Below the pieces are notes generated by a model, which searched no databases, had not been told where the DNA came from, and was given only the letters and a program-made list of their open reading frames with translations. 27,950 nucleotides of DNA. Source: a virus. Of the stretch, positions 7,240-13,963 are shown piece by piece; positions within the stretch are counted from its first letter, which is position 1, and every line of letters starts with the position of its first letter. Position numbers and translations under genes: made by a program. The stretch covers positions 1 through 27,950 of the IMG/VR virus record IMGVR_UViG_3300043772_001626; one strand, given 5' to 3'.

Positions 7240-9776
7240 GAGAAGAAATCCTCTATTGAACTTGTTTTTTCTGTTTTCCAGCCCATACAATCCAGAATAA
7301 CTTTAATTGGTTCTAAGAATGCCTTATCAAATTGCATATCATAATCAATATACTCTTGCAATTCGAATTCTTTTGGTAAACGAGATGGATACGAAATGAC
7401 CGTATCTTTAAATGGATTAGGCATCTTTAGGTAAGTAAACTTAACCTTTTCACCTTCTTGAATGAGTTGATATTTCTTGGTTAGATTCTTTTGTTTTAGA
7501 TTGTGATTATAAAGAATGGCACCTTTAACATGAATTGGTGTTCCTTTTTTATACAATGTTAATGCATCAGAATAGGTATTTAGGCCATTAAGACCACGAG
7601 GAAAAGAGATTTCTTCTACAGGTAATGTTTTGAATTCTTTTCTAAAATCTTCAATAAATTTATATACATCTTCCTGTGTACCATTTACCATTAACTGAAT
7701 GGCTTCTTTCATTCTCTCACGGATGGCAGATGGTGTCGATGATTTAATCATTTCAAGACCCATGACTTTCATCTGTGGTTCTTTATATTGAACACCTTCA
7801 TTATTATACACATTCAGAATGTATCGTTTCTTGGCAGTCCAGATGCCTTTGTTGGATAGACCTTCTCGTTTCATTTCCATTTTTTGCTGATAGGCGTGAA
7901 CATACTCAGCCAGTTCTTTATATGACTTATCGATATATGGTTGAATCTTTTCTTCACAGATTTTATCCATGAGAGAGATTACCTTCTGTTTGTCTGATGT
8001 GTCTTTAATAAATTTATTGACGAGCTCGCCCATGCGCAAATAGATTGAATCAGTATCAGAAGCAATTACATAATCCTTATCTTTTGTATCAAGTATCTTG
8101 TTCATCCAAAGGTTAATTTTATTTTCAATCCAACGAATACTTAATTGGCCAGCAGTAGTGACGCCAAGAGCCATCCGCAAATCGTAGAAACGGAAATACT
8201 GAGAACCCAAAGCACCGTAAGCAGAATTAAGGGAAACTTTCTTTGCCAATTGTATGTTGTTGTATTTGGCGATTCGTTTTTCAATTTCATATTTCTTCGA
8301 GCTATCCGTTTCATTTTCATACTCCTGTTTTGCTTGTAACATCAATTTCTTAAACTTACTTCTGTCTGTATACATTTCTTCCATCATCTTAGGCAAGAAC
8401 CCCCGAATATCGGTACGAAAGAATTGGCCATTAGGTGTTAGTGTTGCACCTTCTAACTGTGATGTGTTGATTTCTTTTCTTAACATTCTATCAACAGAAA
8501 CACCTTGTTCAAGTATCTCACGCATTGCATCAGTATAATTCTCTGGTTCAATAAGAGTTTCTGGTGAAATATTATATTGCATCATCAAATGTGGATACAG
8601 AGAGTTTAAGTCAAATGAGGCAACCCAATCATGTAAACCAACTTGCGGTATTTTAACATAGGCACCTTCAAATGCTGCATCTTTATCTTTGACCACTCGT
8701 GGTGGAACAATAATATTTTTCTCACGCAAGTAAGAATAAGTCATCGCATCCCACATACGAGTTTGTGCAAAAATATCTTCATAGTTGGATTTTGTATCGT
8801 AGGCCAGAGTTACACCTAGTTCCAACAGTTTTAATTTTTCTTCAAGTCGAACAATCAACTCAACGTCTTTAATGTTATACTCAATAAACTTTTGATAGTT
8901 TAAACGATACAAGGCATGTAGATTATCATATTCATCATAGGCAATCTTACCTTCACCCAATTCAACCTGTGCAATGTTATCTAAACGATATGATTCTTGT
9001 GACTTACCGCCTGGTGCATACCATTTGTACAGTTCAATATAATCGAGTGCTGCGACACCAACAATGTCATAAGCAATTAGTTCACGGCCATTGATTCGTG
9101 TTTTTCTTTCGGTAAGATATTTCCAAGGAGATAAGGTTTTGGTTTCATCTTCACCTAGAATTTTGCGGAAACGATTGATGATGTATGGTACGTCAAAGAA
9201 CTTGGTGTTCCAACCAGTAAGAATATCAGGACATACTTTTGTCCAGAGTGCCATGAATTGTTTACATAAAGAATATTCATCTTTACACTTCACATAAACT
9301 TCTTCACCTTGCGTGACATAATCACCACAACCAAACACATAAGTTTTGCCGTTAAGATACTTAATTGCAATTGCTGTGATAGGTTCGTTTGCTTCATATG
9401 GATCAGGAAAGCCATTTTCTGAACCGACCTCGATATCGATTACAGCAATTAAGACCTTATCTTGGTCATAGTCAACCATGCCTTGGTGTTGATCGGCAAT
9501 AAAGGCATATTCAAATCGTGTTTGGCCATAGACCTTAGAGGCACCAGACACACCATCGAATTGCTTGATGTAATCTCTTGCCTCTTTAGTTGTACCAAAT
9601 ACTTTTTGATCTAGATAATCACCAGTAAGTGTGGTGAAATTAGTAACTCGTTTGGATGGTAGAAAAAGAGAAGGAGAATATTCAATTCTCTGTTTTACTC
9701 TTTTGCCATCCTGAATGCCTCGATAAAGTATATTACTACCGAAACATTGAACATTAGTATAGAATGATGAACTCAA
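7236..9776 (-). CDS. 43: DNA polymerase gp43, family B
   Basis: This 846-residue replicative polymerase has both the 3'-5' exonuclease and polymerase domains. Exo I is VIDIEVGSENG (D114, E116), Exo II is LTGWNTKFFDVPY and Exo III is YNIKDVEL. Polymerase motif A is SFDLNSLYPH (about residue 390), motif B is KKVSLNSAYGALGSQY and motif C is IASDTDSIYLR (about 574). All catalytic aspartates are present. The C-terminus ends SSIEDFFS, which resembles a clamp-interacting tail like that of T4 gp43. Length is slightly below T4 gp43 (898). No intron or intein is visible. Confidence 0.97.
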   Translation of the reverse strand: MSSSFYTNVQCFGSNILYRGIQDGKRVKQRIEYSPSLFLPSKRVTNFTTLTGDYLDQKVFGTTKEARDYIKQFDGVSGASKVYGQTRFEYAFIADQHQGMVDYDQDKVLIAVIDIEVGSENGFPDPYEANEPITAIAIKYLNGKTYVFGCGDYVTQGEEVYVKCKDEYSLCKQFMALWTKVCPDILTGWNTKFFDVPYIINRFRKILGEDETKTLSPWKYLTERKTRINGRELIAYDIVGVAALDYIELYKWYAPGGKSQESYRLDNIAQVELGEGKIAYDEYDNLHALYRLNYQKFIEYNIKDVELIVRLEEKLKLLELGVTLAYDTKSNYEDIFAQTRMWDAMTYSYLREKNIIVPPRVVKDKDAAFEGAYVKIPQVGLHDWVASFDLNSLYPHLMMQYNISPETLIEPENYTDAMREILEQGVSVDRMLRKEINTSQLEGATLTPNGQFFRTDIRGFLPKMMEEMYTDRSKFKKLMLQAKQEYENETDSSKKYEIEKRIAKYNNIQLAKKVSLNSAYGALGSQYFRFYDLRMALGVTTAGQLSIRWIENKINLWMNKILDTKDKDYVIASDTDSIYLRMGELVNKFIKDTSDKQKVISLMDKICEEKIQPYIDKSYKELAEYVHAYQQKMEMKREGLSNKGIWTAKKRYILNVYNNEGVQYKEPQMKVMGLEMIKSSTPSAIRERMKEAIQLMVNGTQEDVYKFIEDFRKEFKTLPVEEISFPRGLNGLNTYSDALTLYKKGTPIHVKGAILYNHNLKQKNLTKKYQLIQEGEKVKFTYLKMPNPFKDTVISYPSRLPKEFELQEYIDYDMQFDKAFLEPIKVILDCMGWKTEKTSSIEDFFS

Positions 9777-9777
9777 T

Positions 9778-10089
9778 TTAGCCTGTAATTAATTGTTTTG
9801 TTGGAGGAAGAACGATACCAGAACCGAAAATTTGATTGTAGTTCGTGATAAAATCTTCCGCAGGAACATAGGAGTATACTACATTCTTCTTGGCTAAGGC
9901 AACCACCGCACCTGATTTTTGTTCGGCATGAATGGGAAATGGTGCGAATCCGACACTTGGTTTACCATCAGGACCACGAACCACAGCGATACCAACAGGA
10001 TTGGTTATCACAAATTCAGTTTCGGATTCAGACTCAATTTCTCCAAGAACATCTTCACCAGTTATTAGTTTAAGTGCTAAAATTTTCAT
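9778..10089 (-). CDS. Small conserved phage protein, Sm-like pattern
   Basis: I choose ATG at 10089, giving MKILALKLITGEDVLGEIES, because CTGGAG lies about 10 bases upstream. A longer in-frame start at 10140 adds a segment that looks like untranslated leader. The 103-residue product has a strand-rich N-terminus with LKLITGEDVLGEI and EFVITNPVGIAVV, which resembles the Sm-fold pattern. This type of small protein is frequent in T4-like marine phages and has no assigned role that I know. It is the first gene behind the leftward early-type promoter at 10188-10216 and lies directly upstream of the polymerase gene. Confidence 0.75.
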   Translation of the reverse strand: MKILALKLITGEDVLGEIESESETEFVITNPVGIAVVRGPDGKPSVGFAPFPIHAEQKSGAVVALAKKNVVYSYVPAEDFITNYNQIFGSGIVLPPTKQLITG

Positions 10090-10145
10090 AGTTATTATCT
10101 CCAGAGCGAATATATTTAAAAGTTGTTTAATGCACATCAAATTAG

Positions 10146-10153
10146 TATAAATA
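10146..10153 (+). promoter_or_regulatory. T4-type late promoter for the rightward cassette
   Basis: The plus strand reads TATAAATA, the exact T4 late promoter core, 71 bases before the first rightward gene at 10224. It is the only candidate promoter I see ahead of the 7.6-kb rightward cassette. Transcription would start about 6-7 bases downstream of the box. One such 8-mer can occur by chance in AT-rich DNA, but its position at the head of the strand switch is persuasive. Confidence 0.65.
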
Positions 10154-10187
10154 AGTATGTATTGAAACTTATATTGATGATTTACTG

Positions 10188-10216
10188 ATTATATAACAAT
10201 AACCAACGATTGTCAA
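10188..10216 (-). promoter_or_regulatory. Early sigma70-type promoter, leftward
   Basis: On the minus strand TTGACA (10216-10211) and TATAAT (10193-10188) are separated by exactly 17 bases, a perfect bacterial sigma70 promoter. The start site would be near 10181. It reads leftward into the small Sm-like gene, DNA polymerase and the genes beyond. It faces the late promoter at 10146. Confidence 0.8.
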
Positions 10217-10223
10217 TATAAAA

Positions 10224-10502
10224 ATGGACTTTTTTAAGATTGTTGCCGAATTAGGTTTCCCAATAGCCGCTGCGTTTGCTGCAGGTTATTTTGTGTTCCT
10301 AACTTTAAAATTTATTCTGGCCGGTGTTACCGGTTCTGTCAAAAGTTTAAGTGGTATTATTACCGCCTTAGACAATCGTGTTAAAACAATGAACCATGAT
10401 GTTATCAGAATTGATACTCTAATGTCAAGCGCTATGGGTGTCAAACCTGATATCGACCGTATTGCTCGTGCAGACGGCAAGAACGATGCTAGGAGAGATT
10501 GA
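10224..10502 (+). CDS. Holin-like small membrane protein, copy 1
   Basis: The 92-residue product has a single N-terminal membrane segment (about residues 8-32, FPIAAAFAAGYFVFLTLKFI). A polar helix with LDNRVKTMNHDVIRIDTLMS and a charged tail follow. This layout resembles BhlA/UviB-type small phage proteins with holin-like activity, but identity cannot be proven. A paralog lies at 10899-11177 with the same plan (V..YGFPI / I.LIDRV..LDNDLIRL). It is the first gene after the late promoter and overlaps the next small gene (TGATG). It could be a lysis protein or an anchor for the envelope proteins downstream. Confidence 0.65.
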   Translation: MDFFKIVAELGFPIAAAFAAGYFVFLTLKFILAGVTGSVKSLSGIITALDNRVKTMNHDVIRIDTLMSSAMGVKPDIDRIARADGKNDARRD

Positions 10503-10663
10503 TGCCCGCTTATCTTGAATTAGACGATTTGGAAGATTTGGTTATTCACTTCCATGACGTTGCCAGAATGATAGAACGTGAAATAGGTACTGGTGAATTG
10601 ACGAAAGACATTAGAAGTTGTGGTGACCGATTAAAAGAATTACTCAAAGAAAGAATAGAGTAG
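10502..10663 (+). CDS. 53-residue acidic protein in late cassette
   Basis: The frame opens with ATG at 10502, overlapping the previous stop (TGATG), and ends with TAG at 10661-10663. The product, MPAYLELDDLEDLVIHFHDV and so on to RLKELLKERIE, is charged and helical with one cysteine. It has no membrane segment. The tight overlap and adjacency to the next ATG support translation. Function is unknown. Confidence 0.6.
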   Translation: MPAYLELDDLEDLVIHFHDVARMIEREIGTGELTKDIRSCGDRLKELLKERIE

Positions 10664-10666
10664 TTG

Positions 10667-10855
10667 ATGTATGTTGATGGTTACCTACTTTTAGTAATTT
10701 ATTTGATTGCGGTGTTAGCGGCAGCAATTAGTGTATACGCTTTATGGACTTTAAAAGAAGTTGAAGAACAGTTAAAGAAAAAAGATAAACCTAATAAACC
10801 TAATAACGCTTGGGATCATTATCACAATACTGCAAATCAAAAAAAAACATTCTAA
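10667..10855 (+). CDS. Single-pass small membrane protein
   Basis: I choose ATG at 10667, with an alternative TTG one codon earlier. The 62-residue product has one strong membrane helix at about residues 6-27 (LLLVIYLIAVLAAAISVYAL). A lysine-rich tail follows, with KKKDKPNKPNNAWDHYHN. A short membrane anchor with a polar cytoplasmic tail among late genes could be a lysis accessory protein, but there is no family evidence. It starts 4 bases after the 53-residue gene. Confidence 0.6.
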   Translation: MYVDGYLLLVIYLIAVLAAAISVYALWTLKEVEEQLKKKDKPNKPNNAWDHYHNTANQKKTF

Positions 10856-10898
10856 AGATAAAGCAAAAGGTTATTTCGATAACCTATAAGGAAATATT

Positions 10899-11177
10899 AT
10901 GGATTTAGTAGAAATAGTTAACAAATATGGTTTTCCAATTGTTGCAGCTGGCGGCATGGGATACTTCATTTATTATGTGTGGACTTGGGTAACAAAAGAA
11001 ATTAAACCTGTATTGAGTGAAGCAAGTTCGGTATTAATTGCTTTGATTGACCGTGTCAGGATGTTAGATAATGATTTGATAAGATTGAATCAGAAAATTA
11101 ACATCGTATTAATGATGCGAGAAATTAAAGAAGATGAAAAACACAAAAAAGATTCTAGTAACCCTCCTACTGATTAG
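10899..11177 (+). CDS. Holin-like small membrane protein, copy 2
   Basis: A clear ribosome site (AAGGA) sits 7 bases before ATG 10899. The 92-residue product has one membrane segment (about residues 10-31, YGFPIVAAGGMGYFIYYVWTW). A helix follows containing LIALIDRVRMLDNDLIRLNQ, parallel in plan to the protein at 10224-10502, so the two are likely paralogs. The C-terminal tail is charged. The stop overlaps the csgF start by 44 bases, coupling it to the curli genes. A holin-like role is possible. Confidence 0.65.
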   Translation: MDLVEIVNKYGFPIVAAGGMGYFIYYVWTWVTKEIKPVLSEASSVLIALIDRVRMLDNDLIRLNQKINIVLMMREIKEDEKHKKDSSNPPTD

Positions 11178-11580
11178 TTCAAATTTATACGCAGCTGAGT
11201 TAATCCACCAATTTAATTCTCCATCCTTTAGTGGTATTGGTTATTCCAACCATGTTATAACCATTGAGCAATTAGAATCTCAACGCAAACAAAAAATAAG
11301 AGATGAAGCTAAATCGGCAGCTGATGCAGCTGAACGGGCAGCAAAAAATACCAATTTAGCTAAATTTTTAAATAATGTGGAATCTCGCATTTACGCACAA
11401 CTATCAAAACAGTTGGCCGACCAAATGTTTGCCGAAGGTGGTGCAACACAAGGAACAATGGATTTTCAAGGCACACAAATGTCTTGGGTTAACCTTGGTT
11501 CGGAAGTTCAACTAACAATTACTAATCCTGATGGCACACAAACAATAGTAACAGTACCTATTGGAACATTTGGTTTCTAA
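11134..11580 (+). CDS. csgF: CsgF-like curli assembly factor
   Basis: The 148-residue product starts with a signal peptide (MKNTKKILVTLLLISSNLYA, cleavage near residue 20). The mature N-terminus ELIHQFNSPSFSGIGYSNHV matches the CsgF pattern 'F.nPnFgG.p.ng', the segment that inserts into the CsgG pore in E. coli. The middle part is an alanine-rich helix and LNNVESRIYAQLSKQL. The C-terminus VQLTITNPDGTQTIVTVPIG matches the CsgF beta-sheet end. CsgF couples curlin nucleation to the CsgG exporter. It lies directly before csgG (TAAATG), the same F-G order as in bacteria. Confidence 0.85.
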   Translation: MKNTKKILVTLLLISSNLYAAELIHQFNSPSFSGIGYSNHVITIEQLESQRKQKIRDEAKSAADAAERAAKNTNLAKFLNNVESRIYAQLSKQLADQMFAEGGATQGTMDFQGTQMSWVNLGSEVQLTITNPDGTQTIVTVPIGTFGF

Positions 11581-12234
11581 ATGAAAAAAACACTTATAGT
11601 TTTAACCATTTTATTTTTAACAGGCTGTGCTCAATTGCATATGCACTTTGCACAAGAAGAACCTGTGGAATTAAAACCAAAAGAAAATTTAATAACCAAA
11701 TTACCAAAGTTGGATGGTCCACCAATTACTATTGCAGTATATGGTTTCTTAGATAAAACAGGACAAAAGAAACCTGGTGATAAAATCGCATTGTTCTCTA
11801 GTGCCGTCACTCAAGGTGCAGAAGTATTCTTAATTAAATCATTACACGATTCACGAAATTGGTTTAAAGTGGTTGAACGAGTTGGTTTGGATAATTTAAT
11901 TAAAGAACGACAGTTAATACGCAACCAAAGAGAAGTCTATGAAGGCAAAAATGCTACGCCATTGAAACCAATGACGGTTGCTGGAGTAATTATTGATGGT
12001 GGTATTATTGGTTATGATAGTAATATACGAAGTGGAGGTAATGGTGCTCGATTTCTTGGTATTGGTGGTTCACAACAATATCGAGTTGATGAAGTAGTTA
12101 TCTCTCTTAGGTTGATTAGTGTTAATACCGGAGAAATATTAATGACAAATGCCGTGTCAAAAACAATTTTTAGTACGGCACACAATGTGGGTGTTTTTCG
12201 TTTTGTTGACCAAGGAACGAAATCGCTTGAATGA
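11581..12234 (+). CDS. csgG: CsgG-like outer-membrane curli secretion pore, frameshifted
   Basis: This lipoprotein begins MKKTLIVLTILFLTGCAQ, with a lipobox LTGC at Cys16, and continues as CsgG: ITIAVYGFLDKTGQ, then WFKVVERVGLDNLIKERQLI, GVIIDGGIIGYDSN, then VVISLRLISVNTGEIL. In E. coli CsgG forms the nonameric outer-membrane channel for curlin subunits. The frame ends at TGA 12232-12234 after GVFRFVDQGTKSLE. The conserved C-terminal helix (NEPTTYAVRVAIEQAVYDMI ... KGLWKF) continues only in the +1 frame to 12340. Compared with E. coli, about 7 residues between 'LLE' and 'NEP' are also absent, so a short deletion is likely. Whether the truncated 217-residue product works is uncertain. Confidence 0.85.
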   Translation: MKKTLIVLTILFLTGCAQLHMHFAQEEPVELKPKENLITKLPKLDGPPITIAVYGFLDKTGQKKPGDKIALFSSAVTQGAEVFLIKSLHDSRNWFKVVERVGLDNLIKERQLIRNQREVYEGKNATPLKPMTVAGVIIDGGIIGYDSNIRSGGNGARFLGIGGSQQYRVDEVVISLRLISVNTGEILMTNAVSKTIFSTAHNVGVFRFVDQGTKSLE

Positions 12235-12340
12235 ACCCACAACATATGCAGTTCGAGTAGCAATAGAACAAGCTGTGTATGACATGATAATTAATGGAGA
12301 AAAAAAAGGTCTTTGGAAATTTAAACAAGAGGAAAAATAA
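12235..12340 (+). pseudogene. csgG: Displaced C-terminus of CsgG in +1 frame
   Basis: From the stop of csgG to TAA at 12340 the +1 frame encodes EPTTYAVRVAIEQAVYDMII followed by KKGLWKFKQEEK. This matches the CsgG C-terminal helix (NEPV..A...AI...V...I..G...GLW). There is no start codon of its own with a ribosome site in this frame. It is therefore either lost by a frameshifting deletion, restored by +1 frameshifting, or an assembly error. Confidence 0.7.
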
Positions 12341-12342
12341 AA

Positions 12343-12936
12343 ATGAAACTTAAAGCAATTGCTCTAATTATGGCGATTCTTGGGTTTAATTATGCTGTAG
12401 CAAATGATGTTTATGTTGAACAAGTTGGTAGTAGTTCAACCGTAACAATTACACAAGAAGGTACAGGTAACCAAGCTGGAAACTCAACCGATTCACTTTA
12501 TATTGGCTCTGGATCCAATGTCGTTACAATTGACCAAATAGGTGACAGTAACATTTTAGCCATGGTTGTTAATGGCGCTTCGGCCGATGTAACAGTTAAC
12601 ACCACGGGTAGTGGTAATCAACAAACGATTGATTGTGGTACAACTAGCTCTGCTGGATGTTCTGGTAGCACAATCACGCAAATTGTTGACGGTGATGATA
12701 ACACCATTACACAAAGCTTAGGTGCAGGTGCAAATCACACCAGTAACATTACAGTAACAGGTAGTGATAATGCAGTAACACATACCAGCACCGCAACTGG
12801 TACAACATCAATGAACGCAACGATTACTGGTAGCACAAATACTGTTGGTGTTACACAATCTGGAATGACTACACAAAATGTTACGATTAACTCAACTGGT
12901 AATAGCAACACTATTACTGTTAACCAGTCAAACTAA
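12343..12936 (+). CDS. Curlin-repeat (CsgA/CsgB-like) amyloid subunit
   Basis: A ribosome site (AGAGGA) precedes ATG 12343. The 197-residue product has a signal peptide (cleavage near residue 20, AVA|ND). A low-complexity region rich in N, Q, T, G and S follows. Curlin-type strand-turn-strand units such as SNVVTIDQIGDSN, STITQIVDGDDNTITQ and QNVTINSTGNSNTITVNQS carry the Asn/Gln/Gly ladder of CsgA and CsgB. Two cysteines (IDCGTT.. AGCSGS) could form a disulfide. The protein would be secreted through CsgG and form a surface or periplasmic beta-solenoid fibre. The final 59 bases also encode the start of the FecR-domain protein in another frame. Confidence 0.85.
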   Translation: MKLKAIALIMAILGFNYAVANDVYVEQVGSSSTVTITQEGTGNQAGNSTDSLYIGSGSNVVTIDQIGDSNILAMVVNGASADVTVNTTGSGNQQTIDCGTTSSAGCSGSTITQIVDGDDNTITQSLGAGANHTSNITVTGSDNAVTHTSTATGTTSMNATITGSTNTVGVTQSGMTTQNVTINSTGNSNTITVNQSN

Positions 12937-13963
12937 TTTTGCAGCTGTAGGCAAAGTTACGGAACAATCTGGTCCAACAGAAATAGTTCGCAATAAAAAA
13001 TCAATACCTAGTGTGATAAACACTGGTGTTGAAATGAATGATACAATAGTGACAGCGAAAGCGAAAGCCAAGCTGACTTTTCAGGACAACACGACAGTCA
13101 ATATTACCGAACAATCAAAATTGGTAATAGATGACTTCGTGTATGATCCGAATAAGGGCACAGGAAAACTGGCAGTTAAGGTTGCCCTTGGTACTGCACG
13201 ATATACTTCAGGTCAAATAGCTAAGAATAGTCCACAATCAGTAAGTGTTCAAACACCAACTGCTACGGTTGCAGTTCGTGGTACAGACTTTTCAATGACC
13301 GTAGATGAATTGGGTCGGTCTCTAATTATGTTATTGCCATCATGCGACAAAGATAAAAAGAAATGCGTTACTGGTGCCATCGCAGTTAAAAATGATGCAG
13401 GTGAAGTTTTTATGAATGAAGCATACCAAACTACTTTAGTTATTTCAACAAGTATATCACCATCGGCACCTGTTATAGTTAACATAGACCAAGCCAACAT
13501 TAATAATCTTTTGATTATATCTCCACCAAAAGAAGTCAAAGAAACTTATGTTGAATCTAAAACGGCTTTAGATGTAAACTTCTTGTCCTTAGACCTTTTA
13601 AAATTTACTGGTTTAGATGAAAATCAACTAGAAAACTTTAAAGAGCTGGACATGAATTTATTGGACATTGATTTATTAGGCAATCTTTTGGATGCTGAAA
13701 ATGCGGCGCTTGCTGCGAACCAAGAGGTATTATCGGTTGAAACAAAACTATTACCAGGATACAATGCGGCTTCTGGTGCTCGATACTTTCTTAACGATGA
13801 CCAATCCAAAATAAGTTATTGTAAATATGGTGGTAGTCACACCGCTTGTGTTATTGCATCGGCAGACGAAAGTAAAACTTTATCATTTAATCAAGATGGT
13901 TCACCACTAATACAAAACATCAATAAAGGTGGAGATTCAAATATCACCATAATACAAAGATGA
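12878..13963 (+). CDS. FecR-domain periplasmic protein with curlin-like tail
   Basis: The 361-residue product opens with a convincing signal peptide (MLRLTQLVIATLLLLTSQTN, cleavage near AA at residue 23). The whole signal peptide is encoded inside the end of the curlin gene. Residues about 23-150 form a FecR domain: VGKVTEQSGPTEI, then AKLTFQDNTTVNITEQSKL, GTARYTSG, and the signature TPTATVAVRGTDF. The rest is acidic and unrecognised, with a Cys pair (YCKYGG...TACVI). The last residues, IQNINKGGDSNITIIQ, look like one curlin unit. FecR-domain proteins sense or scaffold in the periplasm and are often neighbours of CHASE2 cyclases in bacteria. It overlaps the next gene by ATGA. Confidence 0.82.
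   Translation: MLRLTQLVIATLLLLTSQTNFAAVGKVTEQSGPTEIVRNKKSIPSVINTGVEMNDTIVTAKAKAKLTFQDNTTVNITEQSKLVIDDFVYDPNKGTGKLAVKVALGTARYTSGQIAKNSPQSVSVQTPTATVAVRGTDFSMTVDELGRSLIMLLPSCDKDKKKCVTGAIAVKNDAGEVFMNEAYQTTLVISTSISPSAPVIVNIDQANINNLLIISPPKEVKETYVESKTALDVNFLSLDLLKFTGLDENQLENFKELDMNLLDIDLLGNLLDAENAALAANQEVLSVETKLLPGYNAASGARYFLNDDQSKISYCKYGGSHTACVIASADESKTLSFNQDGSPLIQNINKGGDSNITIIQR

Noticed and set aside
7240-7290. Longer N-terminus for the membrane protein next to DNA polymerase
   Set aside because: The ATG at 7290 has no ribosome site and lies in polymerase coding sequence, whereas ATG 7239 has AGAGG and a 4-base overlap with the polymerase stop.
12149-12234. Independent gene starting MPCQKQF upstream of the CsgG tail
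   Set aside because: Its first part is an out-of-frame reading of conserved CsgG sequence; only the part after 12234 resembles a protein, namely the missing CsgG C-terminus.
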